DNA from: Puccinellia tenuiflora
Taxonomy: Eukaryota > Streptophyta > Magnoliopsida > Poales > Poaceae
DNA: 64,000 bases
Assembly: GCA_012064385.1 (NCBI GenBank)
Contig: QRDG01000414.1
Span: forward strand, 372,001-436,000
Direction of reading: 5' to 3'
How positions within the stretch are numbered: the first letter of the stretch is position 1; every line of letters begins with the position of its first letter. Below, one piece after another: positions 45,358 to 57,590 of this stretch. Below the pieces are notes generated by a model. The model was given only the letters and a program-made list of their open reading frames with translations, was not told the DNA's origin and searched no databases. The position numbers were made by a program, and so were the translations under genes.

Positions 45358-46864
45358 TGATGACTCCCAAGTGCAGGAGATCAATTGTAGTACCTTTCAA
45401 TTAGAAAAGGTTGTCGAACCCACGAGGAGCTGAAGGTATTGGTTAGAAAGAATGACAAATAAAGCAATGATAGATGCAAATGTTTTGGGGATTTTCAATT
45501 GTATGATTGCAAAGATAATAAGAATGTCGAAAGTAAATAGTAACAGTTGAAAGCCCAATCCTCTGTGTGGCAAGAGGACAAGCTCAAATGGTGTGTAACT
45601 TATATGTGGAAAGCGTTCCCGAGGGCGGCATGGATATCCTAGGCATAGAGATTTATTAAACAACACATTGCATATCTTGTCAAGTTTTAATCTTCTTGGG
45701 GAGGAGCCATAACTAGGCATAGCTAAATAAACAAACTACAACCCCTTATGATGGATCATGTGGCCAATTTAATGACTGCACAAGAATTATTAAGACACAA
45801 AGTCCCACCATAGCATTACACTCTAAGGTCCCCGACACTACTACCCACATAACATAGCTGCATGACTCCGTCTTAGGCTTACTTGTCCTCCCAAGTCTTC
45901 CTCAATTCATTACACTACGTTGTTCTCCTATGAGCCCTTAAAGGTGAAGTGTTGTGCAGTCGACGTTCGCACAACACCATCATAGAATCACATAGAAGAT
46001 AAACTCTTGACAAAATACCAACACATGTTATATATAAATCATTGCCAATTCATCCTATGCCCTCAGGAACATATGGGATCTACTCACAACATGCAAACAT
46101 GATAATAATCAGTGGCACAAAGGGTACAACACAATCTGAAATAAATACTTCACCACCAAATAATGACAAGTACCCAATCAGAAACATGAATAGGAGCACA
46201 AGACAATGATCTAGGGTATAGCAACTCTCAAACTATGAGGGGAACGGAGTGGATCACGGAGATGGTGATGGAGATGGTGATGGTCTTGGTGATGGTGTTG
46301 ATGTAGAGGCCTCCTCCTACGCCAAGGAGGAGAGGTGATGATGATGGCGGTGATTTCCCCCCTCTCTGGAGCTCCGGAGCAGCAGGATCTGACCCCCTTC
46401 GGAGAGAATCAGGAGCTCCGCCGCCGCCACGGCCTCAGATAATTTGGGAAAAATTAGGGCGTCCTTTTTCGGGGAAGACGAAGGTATTGGTAAAAAGCCC
46501 CCCGGAGGTGCCCGAGGCACCATTTGATGGGTCCCACGCGGCCAGGTACATGGGCCGCGTGGGCCCACCTAACTTGGGCCTCGTGGCCCTCCTATCTTCG
46601 GTCTTCTTCCCACTGCCCTTCTCCTGATGAAAAACTGGCATGATATTTTTACTTTGATTATTTGGGTTCGCGAAACTCCTGAAACAATAAAGACAAAAAG
46701 AAGGGGGTATTCTGCCTCCCAGATATTAAATACCAAAAATAGGGACTTTGTATGAAAGTCCCATAAATCATCTAAAACATGCAAAACAATGATATAACAG
46801 TGCAAATAACATTCCCATATGATAATATAAGGTATAAAAATGATGATATAAAATGCACGTATCA
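45358..46864 (-). repeat. 3' LTR of the Athila-like element
   Basis: 1507 bp. Contains a ggagatggtgat-type short tandem stretch (46258-46304) and cccacgcggcc / ggccgcgtgggc inverted wording near 46530-46565. Confidence 0.9.
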
Positions 46865-46878
46865 ACTCCCCCAAGCTT
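46865..46878 (-). other. Polypurine tract of the Athila-like element
   Basis: Minus strand aagcttgggggagt immediately before the LTR start tgatacgtgc. The same motif recurs at 48060-48073 inside the end of the env-position ORF and at 13468-13481 in the other Athila-like element. Confidence 0.8.
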
Positions 46879-48050
46879 AAACCTTTACTCGTCCTCGAGT
46901 AAATAAGGACATAGATCATTACATGCATCGATGGACTTATGGTTGATAAATAAATACGGGCATTATATCATCATCATATTCAATTGCAATGTAAGATTAA
47001 TGAACCAAAACTCATACACATGAGGGCAACATAAGTCGAAGCTCTAGCAATCACCCCTTACTTTTGAAAGCAAATAACCATTGTATGTTGGACAACTGAA
47101 TCATACTCCTTTTCCCATGTTTTTGCTCTTTATGGCAAGCATTTGAATGACTAGAGTTAAATGTGAAAGCAAATATGAGTAGTGGCCTTGATAAAGTAAA
47201 GGTTAGATGTCTCATGCCCCTTGAATACAAGTACCTACACCATGATTACTCATCTTGGGAAACAAAGCAAGTTTAAGTTATCTATCATTGTAAGTAATAA
47301 TGGTATTATCAAGAGCCTCAACTGGGGTACCTCTTGTCCCATGATATGGATCAAGCCCACATCAAAACAACAAGAGAAACAAACATAATGAACAACCTCA
47401 ACACCCTTTTTATTTACCACTTGATATAGCTTTTTATTGTAGGGTGTATCACAGAAAGTTCAAAATAGCATGTAAGTAAATTTCCACCATGAATGATGCA
47501 TGGCTTAGATTAGCGGCCCAGGTTTCTCTCTAACCATTTATACAAACTCATTTAAACTTACTCTGTTTCCACATTATTTCACCATGATAGGCATCCATAA
47601 ACAAAAGTACATGATATCAACTGAATAAATGATGGAACATGTTGAAAGCTTTGCATGTGACAGCACATATGGGCTAACTCCCAACCTTAAACATTTATCA
47701 AGCCACTATCATCATAATATTAATCACAATGGTTCATGTTTATTATTTGATATTTTGATGATATAATTCTACAGTTGTCCAACATACTCAAGTTAATTTA
47801 AGTCCAAGGCAAGATGTGACTGAACCCTCTAAATATGTCACGCTCATTTGCATGAGTGTTACCCATAAATCTCCAAAACAAGAGAACCATGGATGACACC
47901 ATACTTTAATATTCATTGATAAACCACAAGATAGGGATACATGATAATGCTCTATGAGCTCACACAAGCCTAAACGAAATTGATAACTAAACGATAAAAG
48001 CAAAACACTCCTTGAATAGATAGATAAAAGAACTAATAAAGAGAGAGAGA
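46879..48050 (-). other. Non-coding 3' region of the Athila-like element
   Basis: AT-rich, 1.2 kb, with no supported reading frame on either strand. The open frame at 47788-48132 on the minus strand has no domain. Confidence 0.6.
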
Positions 48051-48653
48051 CTAGGCGGAACTCCCCCAAGCTTGACGTTCTGCCAGACTCTCCTTTGCTG
48101 TAGCTTCCTCCTTCTCGTATTCTTCCTCCCATTCAGCCATCTTCCATGGGAAGGGTCTTCCATCACGGAAAGATGTAGGTGGATCATTATACCTGAGGGT
48201 GGCAGCTGCTGCAATCTTCTTGAAGCGTTCTTCATACTCGCAGTTCTGGTTTTCTACATCCCACATGAAGCACTGAATCTTCTCTAACTTTTCGATGACG
48301 TACTTGTACCTATCTTCCAGATCCTCAAGTCTCTTCTTGTACTCTTCAACCTTCTTCTCCAACTCCAGGTTCATGAAGTGATGAGCATCAAGGCTGCGGT
48401 AAACCACAGTCCCATACCTGAAGGTCTTGTCTTCCAGCTCGTCCAGTCTTTCCTCCACGGTACCGGTGGTCTTGGGAGCCTTCACCTCCTCCACGAGCAT
48501 CACCCCTTTCTTGAAGCACACGGTCTTCTGAGGCGCCATCACGGAGTTGAGGTAGTGGTTCACAACACCCTCCTTGGGAGAGCTCTCCCCCTCGAGATTG
48601 GATCCGGAGCAAGACATGGCTAAAACCTGGCAAACAGAGACAACAAGAAACAA
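48051..48653 (-). CDS. Coiled-coil protein in the env position (about 188-200 aa)
   Basis: Open frame downstream of pol. The start is more likely MSCSGSNLEGESS (about 48617) than the upstream Met. Residues about 75-150 form a heptad-rich coiled coil (LELEKKVEEYKKRLEDLEDR). A Trp/Glu-rich C-terminus follows. No signal peptide or membrane segment is seen in the part after the likely start, so a true envelope role is not supported. The other Athila-like element in this window has an unrelated protein in the same place. Function is unknown. Confidence 0.6.
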   Translation of the reverse strand: MFLVVSVCQVLAMSCSGSNLEGESSPKEGVVNHYLNSVMAPQKTVCFKKGVMLVEEVKAPKTTGTVEERLDELEDKTFRYGTVVYRSLDAHHFMNLELEKKVEEYKKRLEDLEDRYKYVIEKLEKIQCFMWDVENQNCEYEERFKKIAAAATLRYNDPPTSFRDGRPFPWKMAEWEEEYEKEEATAKESLAERQAWGSSA

Positions 48654-48945
48654 AGATCGCTCGAGAACGCTCGGTGCGAGATTAGATCGTCGGAGAGGGG
48701 TATATATTGAGGGTTTTTAGGTCAAGACGGAGCGTCGGGATCGAAAATGAGGCGAAAAAGGTCTCCGAGGTGGAAAAGTAGTGGGCCCACGCGGCCCCTG
48801 TACTTGTCCGTGTGGGGCCACCTCTTTCCCTCCTCGGGACTCCATTTCGTCAAGTTTTCTTCCCACACACGTTAATTTCCATAAAAAATGACTTCCATAA
48901 AATTTCACGAATTTCCGAGAAACTTTCCAATACAAAAGTTACCTT

Positions 48946-51900
48946 TTATTGGTTTGGGGTTGCTGAAACTGCTCGACCCCCTTCTATTATTTCTTCCGGT
49001 GTTTGTAAATTCAATGTTTCCACCATTCCAATGAAGCTTTTTCCTGCAATATAATGTTTAAGACATTGTACATTGACCACATGAGGTTTACCTTTCATAT
49101 CACCGTAAAGACGGATAGCTCCTGAACGATACACTTCCTGTATGACTAATGGTCCCTGCCATTTTGAGGCTAGCTTCCCTGCAGAAAACTTAAAACGAGA
49201 GTTGTATAATAGAACTTGATCTCCTACTTTGAATTCTTTTCTCTTAATCTTCTTGTCATGCCAAATCTTAACTTTCTCTTTAAACATTTTAGCATTTTCA
49301 TAGGCTTCATTCCTCCATTCATCAAGCAGGTTTAAATCAAGGATTCTTTTCTCTCCTGCAGTCTTAAAGTCAAAGTTTAGTTGTTTAATAGCCCATCTAG
49401 CTTTATGTTCTAATTCAACAGGTAAATGACAAGCTTTTCCATAGACCATTTTATAAGGGGACATTCCCATAGGATTTTTAAATGCAGTTCTATAAGCCCA
49501 TAATGCATCATTAATTTTAAGTGGCCAATCAGACCTAGACTTATTTACTGTCTTTTCCAAAATGAGTTTAATTTCCCTATTACTTAATTCAACCTGTCCA
49601 CTTGTTTGAGGGTGATAAGGAGACGCAATTCTATGGTTAACATCATATTTTGCCAATGCTTTCCTAAAAACACCATGTATGAAATGAGAGCCACCATCAG
49701 TAATCAAAAACCTAGGAACACCAAACCTTGGGAAAATGATGTCCTTGAGCATTTTCATTGCTGTGGCATGATCTGCACTTTTGGTTGGAATTGCCTCCAC
49801 CCACTTTGTAACATAGTCCACTGCAACCAAAATATGAGTATGCTTTGTCTTTGAGGCTGGGAAAGGTCCCATAAAGTCAAAACCCCACACATCAAATGGT
49901 TCAAGTGGTAGAGAATAATTCATAGGCATTTCATTTCTCCTACCAATATTTCCTACTCTTTGACATTTATCACAAGATTTAACATATTCATGGAAATCTT
50001 TAAATAAAGTAGGCCAATAGAAACCAGATTGTAATACCTTTGCTGCTGTGCGATCTCCTGCATGATGCCCTCCATAGGGACTATCATGACAATCTCTTAT
50101 TATAGCCTGTTGTTCATGCTCAGGTATACAACGTCTAATAATACCATCTACACTTTTCTTATAAAGGAAAGGATCATCCCAAAAATAATGTCTAAGATCA
50201 TAAAAGAATCTCTTTCTTTGTTGATAAGTAAAGTGTGGAGGTAATACTTTTCCAACAATAAAATTTGCATAATTAGCGAACCAAGGAGATGCAGCCTTAA
50301 CACTGGATACATTAACAATTGCAAGTTGTTCATTAACAAAGCTATCATTAATAGGAATGGGATCATCAGGTATATTTTCCATTCTAGAGAGATGATCAGC
50401 TACTTGGTTATCTTCTCCTTTCCTATCAACAATGTGTAAATCAAATTCTTGCAATAAAAGTACCCATCTTATCAATCTAGGCTTAGCATCTTTCTTGTTC
50501 ATCAAGTATTTAATAGCAGAATGATCAGTATGTATTGTGACTTTGGAATCAGTAATATAAGGTCTAAACTTGTCACAAGCAAATAGTACTGCTAAAAATT
50601 CTTTTTCAGTTGTAGCATAATTTCTTTGGGCAGCATCTAGTGTTCTACTAGCATAATAAATAACATTCAGTTTCTTATCAACCCTTTGACCCAAAACAGC
50701 CCCAACTGCATAATCACTAGCATCACACATAATTTCAAAGGGCAATTTCCAATCAGGAGGTTGAATAATAGGAGCAGTTATTAAAGCATTCTTCAAAATA
50801 TTAAAAGATTCAATGCAATCATCATTAAAAGAGAAAGGAACATCCTTTTGCAAAAGATTGGTTAGAGGTTTTGATATTTTGGAGAAATCCTTAATGAACC
50901 TACGGTAAAAACCTGCATGCCCAAGAAAACTTCTTATACCTTTTATATCCTTTGGGTATGGTAGCTTCTCAATAGCTTCTATCTTGGCTCGATCAACTTC
51001 TATTCCATTTCCAGAGATCTTATGTCCTAGAACAATTCCTTCGGTAACCATGAAGTGACACTTCTCCCAATTGAGAACAAGATGTTGATCTTCACAACGC
51101 TGTAAAACTTTGTTAAGATTGAACAAGCAATTATCGAAAGAAGTACCATACACAGAAAAATAATCCATAAAGACTTCCATTATCTTTTCAATATAGTCAT
51201 CAAATATAGCATTCATGCATCTTTGAAAAGTAGCAGGAGCATTACATAAACCGAATGGCATTCTTCTATAAGCAAATGTACCAAATGGGCAAGTAAAAGT
51301 GGTCTTTTCTTGATCGTCCTTATGGACAGGAATTTGTGAGAAACCTGAATAACCATCTAGATAACAAAAGTGAGAGTGTTTAGATAACCTTTCTAACATT
51401 TGATCAATAAATGGCAATGGGTAATGATCTTTTCTAGTTTCTTTGTTTAGTTTCCTGTAATCAATGCACATCCTATAACCAACAACAGTACGTTGAGCCA
51501 CAAGTTCATTCTCATCATTTGGAACAACAGTCATTCCACCTTTTTTAGGAACACAATGGACAGGACTAACCCACTTACTATCAGCTATAGGATAAATGAT
51601 ACCAGCTTCCATGAGTCTTATTACCTCTTTTCTTACCACTTCTTTCATTTTTGGATGGAGACGGCGTTGATAATGAACCACGGGTTTTGCATCCTCTTCT
51701 AAATTGATTTTATGCATACATAGAGCTGGGCTTATACCTTTAAGATCATCAAGAGAGTATCCAATAGCTGGTCGATGAGCTTTTAGCACATCAAGTAGTT
51801 TCTCTTCTTCTTCAGCTGAAAGGTTAGCACTAATAATGACAGGATATATGTTCTTATCATCTAAGTATGCATATTTCAGATTGTCAGGCAAAGGTTTCAA

Positions 51901-53046
51901 TTCAAAACTAGGATCCCCTTTAGGTGGTGGTAACACTCCTAAATTATCAGGTGGGATATGCAACTGTAACTGTGGTGGTTGTTGCCATAATATTTGTTCC
52001 AGAGCCTCTTTTTCCTCATCATTAAATGGTTCATCTTGATTAAGCATATAACGTTCTACAACATCTGTTGAAGCTACAGCTATAGGAGCAAGGGTTTCAA
52101 TTATATCTTCAGAAATTGGCTCTTTCACAACATGTTTATCAGCAAATTTGGAAAAATTGAACTCAAGTCTTTCATTATCACATTTAATAAACACTTTCTC
52201 TTTAAGCAAATTAATTTCAGCTCCAACAGTACGCAAGAAAGGTCTACCAAAAATGATAGGACAAAATGAATCTTGAGGGCAACCAAGCACAATAAAATCA
52301 GCAGGATATTTAATTTTACCAACTAGAACTTCAACATCTCTAACAATTGCAAAAGGACTAATATATTCTTTATTAGCAAGTTGAATTGTCATAGCTGTCT
52401 CTTCCATAATAATAGGATCAATATCAGGCTTGATTTCAAGATAGAGAGAATATGGAATGACACTAATGCTTGACCCAATGTCACATAGACCATGATAACT
52501 TGAAGTCCCAATAGAGCATGATATTACAGGTTTTCCCACCTTGGCCGAATTACCTCTGATAATTTTAGTAGCATCTTCACATAGATAAACATCAACAGGA
52601 TCTTCTTCATTTAATTGTTTGATAACAGAAATCTGAGTATTGACTTCCACCTGTTCATATGGCTGAGGACATCTTCTTTTACTCTTGTTAGTAACAGCAA
52701 TAAATAAATTTTTCTTAACTTGGTTCGGATATGGGGGTGGCTCAACATACTCCTCAATTCTCACAGACGACAGTGGCTCTATCTGTTTAATAACTTTAGG
52801 AATAACAATAGATTGTTTAACAGGTTCAACATAAGTTTCAAACCCACTTTTAGGAATACAGATATGCTCAGCAAAAGATTTAGCTATTTCAAGTATAACA
52901 TAAGGATCAAGATTAAATGTATCACTCACATTTTTAAACAAGATAGAAGTAGAGAAGCTCTCCACACATGAATATCCATAATCAAAATAAGGTTCATTAC
53001 CTTTATCAAGTTCCCAGTGTCTAGTATTTTCAGAAATAGTTTCCAA
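48946..53046 (-). pseudogene. pol: Pol of the Athila-like element: protease, RT, RNase H, integrase (1366 aa open)
   Basis: One uninterrupted frame. Protease has LCDIGSSISVIPYSLY (about residue 190) and IIFGRPFLRTVGAEI. RT has MCIDYRKLNKETRKDHYPLP, DGYSGFSQI and FAYRRMPFGLCNAPATFQRC. The catalytic box reads VFMDYFSVYG: the second Asp of the F-M-D-D box is Tyr (codon 51160-51162). RNase H has CDASDYAVGAVL, TEKEFLAVL and TDHSAIKYL. The integrase has a HH...CC finger (SPYGGHHAGD...CDKCQ) and a DDE core (FDFMGPF, ITDGGSHF, SGQVELSN). No chromodomain, as is usual for Athila. Upstream the same frame continues into gag after one TAA. RT should be inactive although everything else looks intact. Confidence 0.88.
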
Positions 53047-53706
53047 TAGGTTCCATGCTTCTTCTGCAGTATTATTTGTAAAACTCCCACCAGATGAATT
53101 GTCCAGAATTTACTTATGCTTCATAGGTAGCCTCACATAAAAGTTTATCAATATAAGTTTCTTTGTAAGATCATGACAAGGATTCTCACGAAGGAGTGCC
53201 TTCAGTCTCTCCCAAGCTTGAGTAATACTCTCTCCCAGATGTGGCCAGAAATTAAATATATAGCAGCGGCTCTCATAAGCTTCTCTAGGAGTAAAATATT
53301 TAAGAAAGAAAATCTTCCTCAATACACTCCATTCAGTAGTGGCTCCTTCATCCAAAGACCTGAACCAAATACGAGCATTACCAGATAAAGACATAAATAA
53401 TAGCTTCCTTTTCACATAGTCCTCAGAAATACCAGGAATCCTAAATAAGCCACATATTTCTTCAATCATTTCAATGTGTTCACGTGCAGACTTAGTTCCA
53501 TCCCCTGAAAATATATTCTGCGTAACTCTTTCAACATGGCCAGTAGGAATTTTAAATCCCACTTCAGGTATCTTAGACACAGCAGTTTCAACCACTTTAG
53601 TAGTAGTGGCATAAGCACTTTCATATAGAGCAAGGTGCAGCGAGGGACGATTCTTAAATGCCATAATATCAATGAGATAAAACAGCAAATATAATTCAGC
53701 TTTCAA
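53047..53706 (-). pseudogene. gag: Gag of the Athila-like element
   Basis: The gag domain spans 53640-53130: SGDGTKSAREHIEMIEEICG, LLFMSLSGNARIWFRSL, FFLKYFTPREAYESRCYIF and GESITQAWERLKALLRENP are typical of Athila-type gags. It stops at TAA (53110-53112) after LPMKHK; the next codons (ILDNSSGGSF) clearly continue the protein in the same frame, so one nonsense mutation splits gag from pol. The start at 53706 or MAFKNRPSLH (about 53664) lies just inside the primer-binding site. No zinc knuckle is visible. Confidence 0.8.
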
Positions 53707-53740
53707 GTTTCCTTACCAAACTTCTTACCAATAGCGCTGC

Positions 53741-53760
53741 ACTCCCCGACAACGGCGCCA
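53741..53760 (-). other. Primer-binding site of the Athila-like element
   Basis: Minus strand tggcgccgttgtcggggagt, the Asp-tRNA type used by Athila elements, 11 bases inside the LTR. Confidence 0.82.
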
Positions 53761-53771
53761 GAAAAGTATCT

Positions 53772-55284
53772 TGATGACTCCCAAGTGCAGGAGATCAATT
53801 GTAGTACCTTTCAATTAGAAAAGGTTGTCGAACCCACGAGGAGCTGAAGGTATTGGTTAGAAAGAATGATAAATAAAGCAATGAAAGATGCAAATGTTTT
53901 TGGGATTTTCAATTGTATGATTGCAAAGATAATAAGAATGTCGAAAGTAAATAGTAACAGTTGAAAGCCCAATCCTCTGTGTGGCAAGAGGACAAGCTCA
54001 AATGGTGTGTAACTTATATGTGGAAAGCATTCCCGAGGGCGGCATGGATATCACTAGGCATAGAGATTTATTAAACAACACGTTGCATATCTTGTCAAGT
54101 TTTAATCTTCTTGGGGCGGAGCCATAACTAGGCATAGCTAAATAAACAAACTACAACCCCATATGATAGATCATGTGGCCAATTTAATGAATGCACAAGA
54201 ATTATTAAGGCACAAAGTCCCACCATAGCATTACACTCTAAGGTCCCCGACACTACTACCCACATAACGTAACTGCATGACTCCGTCTTAGGCTTACTTG
54301 TCCTCCCAAGTCTTCCTCAATTCATTACACTACGTTGTTCTCCTATGAGCCCTTAAAGGTGAAGTGTTGTGCAGTCGACGTTCGCACAACACCATCATAG
54401 AATCACATAGAATATAAACTCTTGACAAAATACCAACACATGTTATATATAAATCATTGCCAATTCATCATATGCCCTCAGGAACATATGGGATCTACTC
54501 ACAACGTGCAAACATGATCATAATCAGTGGCATAAAGGGTACAACACAATCTGAAATAAATACTTCACCACCAAATAATGACAAGTACCCAATCACAAAC
54601 ATGAATAGGAGCACAAGACAATGATCTAGGGTATAGCAACTCTCAAACTATGAGGGGAACGGAGTGGATCACAGAGATGGTGATGGAGATGGTGATGGTC
54701 TTGGTGATGGTGTTGATGTAGAGGCCTCCTCCTACGCCAAGGAGGAGAGGTGATGATGATGGCGGTGATTTCCCCCCTCTCCGGAGCTCCGAAGCAGCAG
54801 GATCTGACCCCCTTCGGAGAGAATCAGGAGCTCCACCGCCGCCACAGCCTCAGATAATTTGGGAAAAATTAGGGCGTCCTTTTTCGGGGAAGACGAAGGT
54901 GTTGGTAAAAAGCCCCCCGCGAGGAAGTGCCCGAGGCACCGTTTGATGGGTCCCACGCGGACAGGTACATGGGCTGCGTGGGCCCACCTAACTTGGGCCT
55001 CGTGGCCCCTCCTATATTCGGTCTTCTTCCCACTGCCCTTCTCCTGATGAAAAACTTGCGTGGTATTTTTCCTTTGATTATTTGGGTTCGCGAAACTCCT
55101 GAAACAATAAAGACTAAAAGAAGGGGGTATTCTGCCTCCCAGATATTAAATACCAAAAATAGGGACTTTGTATGAAAGTCCCATAAATCATCTAAAACAT
55201 GCAAAACAATGATATAACAGTGCAAATAACATTCCCATATGATAATATAAGGTATAAAAATGATGATATAAAATGCACGTATCA
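53772..55284 (-). repeat. 5' LTR of the Athila-like element
   Basis: 1513 bp, closely matching 45358-46864, followed by target duplication gttgc (55285-55289). Confidence 0.9.
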
Positions 55285-55800
55285 GTTGCCAGCCTCCTCT
55301 GTCGATGCAGACCTTGGCTTGAGTCTCCCAGAGAGATTGAAGGCTGCCGGAGCACCTCGACGTAGATCCCGGGAGGCACTGGTTCCCGCTTGGACGCCAG
55401 TTGCGACAGCTCATCCGCGGACGTGTTCTCCTCCCGCGGGACGTAAACAGCTCTGAAGCTGCTGAAGCGCCGCTGGAGTTTCCACACTTCCTCAACGTAT
55501 GGCGCCATCTGAGGACAGGTGTATTCCTTGTTGACTTGCTTGATGACTAGCTGAGAGTCACCCTTGACGATGAGCTTGCCGAGGACGATTGCAGCAGGAA
55601 GTCCCGCGAGCAGACCTTCGTACTCCGTTGTGTTGTTTGAGATGTTTCCTTGGTAGTGCATCTGGACAGCGTACTTCAAGCAGTCACCGGTTGGCGAGGT
55701 GAGGACGACCCCGGCACCTCCCTACCCCTTGGTATTGGAGCCGTCGAAGTGCATGGTCCAGGTGTCGGGATCCTCCTTCCCAGAAAGGCCTGTCTCCTCC
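55285..55800 (-). pseudogene. pol: RNase H of Tat-like element 2
   Basis: Archaeal-type RNase H: TWTMHFDGSNTKG (about 55760-55725) carries the first Asp; TAG at 55722-55724; then YAVQMHYQGNISNNTTEYEG, VKGDSQLVIKQVN and PREENTSADELS. It ends at the Athila insertion; the protein would resume left of 45353. It is fused directly to a fragment of RT through GLSGKEDPD, showing that the RT palm and thumb are missing. Confidence 0.78.
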
Positions 55801-56249
55801 TGGTCATCAACCGCCATCAAGATCTGGTGATACCCGAAGAAGGCATCCAGGAAACACAGCGACTCGCAGCCGGCCGTGGAATCCACGATCTGGTCGATGC
55901 GCGGTAGAGGCAACGGGTCCTTGGGGCAGGCCTGGTTCAGGTCCGTGAAGTCGATGCAGAGTCGCAGTTTGGAGGTCATCGGTTTTGGCACCACCACAGG
56001 GTTGGCTACCCAAGTGGGATGAGGCACCGCCTTGATGACGCCGGCTTCCAGTAGCTTGTTGGACTCGGAGACGATGAATTCCAACTTTTCCTTGCTTTGC
56101 TTTCGCAGAACTTGCTTCACGGGGCGGGCGTCCGCGTTTACCGCCAGTTTGTGCTCGATCACCTCCCTTGGTACGCCGGGCAAACCGGACGCTTCCCACG
56201 CGAAGACGTCAGAGTTTTCCCGAAGGAAGGCGACGAGCGCGCTTTCCAT
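55801..56249 (-). pseudogene. pol: Truncated RT of Tat-like element 2
   Basis: Only the fingers and the start of the palm remain: LCIDFTDLNQACPKDPLPLP and CFLDAFFGYHQI, then VDDQEET. Here normal RTs continue with the F-T-P-G/Y stretch and the catalytic Y-x-D-D box. Instead the sequence jumps to RNase H. A deletion of about 1.4-1.5 kb relative to element 1 is inferred from the missing RT palm, connection and first RNase H. The frame is offset by one base from the protease frame at about 56250. Confidence 0.78.
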
Positions 56250-57590
56250 TTGTCAGCGAGGTGGGCACCGATGGTGATGGTGCGGGAACCGTCGCTTGTG
56301 AGTGCCACCTTCTTGGTCATCTGCGGGTCGCCGTGGAATGGCGCCCTCTTGGAGGAAGTCGACGCAGAGCCCCCGGGGTACCCTCCGCCCACGGAGAGTG
56401 CATCGGCACCAACGTCCTGCGCATCTTGTCGGGTGTCCGCCGTCATGGCCACCATCTGGTTCAGCTTCTGGACACAGTAGATGGCGTCGTTGATGTCGGC
56501 CTTGACCTTGATCGTGCCCCAAGCCGCCGGGATTTTCATCATGTTGTAGGCGAAGTGGGAGACAGCCATGAACTTGGCCAGCGCAGGCCGGCCGAGTATG
56601 CCGTTGTATGGGAGCGGCGTGTCGGCGATGTCGAAGACGATCTCCTCGGTGCGGAAGTTCTCAGTGTCAGTGAAAGTGACCGGGAGAGTGACCTTCCCCA
56701 GAGGCCGCGTGACGTTCCCGTTCACGCCTTGGAACACGCCAGTGTCTTGCAGGCGGGAGAAGGGAATTTGCAGGGTGGCCAAGACCTTCGCCGTCAGCAG
56801 GTTGAGGCTGGAGCCTCCGTCGACCACCATCTTGGTTACCTTGAAGTTGTGGATGATGGGCGACATGACCAGGGGCAGTGTCCCTACCCCGGCAGTGTTG
56901 TTGGGGTGATCTTCCGGGTCGAAGGCGATGACCTGATTGGACCACTCCAAGGGCTTCGACGGCGCCGAGGCGACCGCGTTCAGCTCCCGGACGAGTCTCT
57001 TGTCAGCGCTGTTGGAGGGAGGCAGGGAGGCTCCCCTATGGATGCATCCGACGACACCATTGATCTCTTGGAATTGTCCGTTGCCGCCACCTTGGGGAGC
57101 CAGAGCATCCCCATTGTCGGCGTACTCCGGGTTGTTTGGTCCACATCTGCCTTGGCCTCTGCGCCCTCCGCCACGGCCTCTGCGACCTCCGCCTCGTCCC
57201 CACCCCCAGCCGCCACCGCCTTGGCGACCTGTGGGGCAGTCCCGAGAGTAGTGCCCAGGGAGTCCGCAGCTGTAGCAGGCGCCTGGGCCGACCCCGCCAC
57301 CTTGACGTTGTGCACGCATGGCGAGGCCGTTCACTTGGCGGCAGTCCTGGAGTAGGTGGTTGCCGTCGGGGTGGACGTGGCACCATGGATCCTCTTCGCC
57401 CTCAGACGTTGAGGTCGGCTTGACCTTCTTGGGAAGAGGCTCGGTGACGAAGACGCGCTTGTCGGGACCGGGGTCCCGCTTCTTGTTCTTGGCGGGGGTG
57501 ATCTTGTCCTCGGGTTCTTCCTCCCCGGGGACCCTGACCCCCCTCTTCTGTGTGGGTGCAGCGATCCGCGAGCTCCCAGAGCTCACGGGT
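56250..57590 (-). pseudogene. gag: Nucleocapsid and protease of Tat-like element 2
   Basis: A CCHC knuckle CYSCGLPGHYSRDC is followed by a Gly/Arg-rich stretch (57250-57120). The protease has active site MVVDGGSSLNLLTAKV (about 56830-56790) and GILGRPALAKFMAVSHF (about 56600). The frame is separated from gag by a one-base change at a C6 run (57538-57543) and from RT near 56250. Ty3/gypsy proteases of the Tat group have D-G-G-S here, as in element 1 (DGGSN). Confidence 0.8.

Larger units (their letters stand above)
45358..55284 (-). mobile_element. Near-intact Athila-like Ty3/gypsy element
   Basis: 9927 bp with LTRs 45358-46864 (1507 bp) and 53772-55284 (1513 bp), ends TGATGACTCCC and GCACGTATCA, and target duplication GTTGC (45353-45357 and 55285-55289). 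Minus-strand order: LTR, primer-binding site (53741-53760), gag-pol in one frame broken by one stop, a coiled-coil ORF in the env position (48653-48051), 1.2 kb non-coding, polypurine tract (46865-46878), LTR. It is inserted in the RNase H-integrase linker of Tat-like element 2, so it is younger. The LTRs look about 98% alike. Confidence 0.92.

Noticed and set aside
56168..57355. 395-codon plus-strand frame as another antisense gene of Tat-like element 2
   Set aside because: It lies exactly opposite the zinc knuckle and protease and has no independent domain; GC-rich coding DNA often leaves the opposite strand open.
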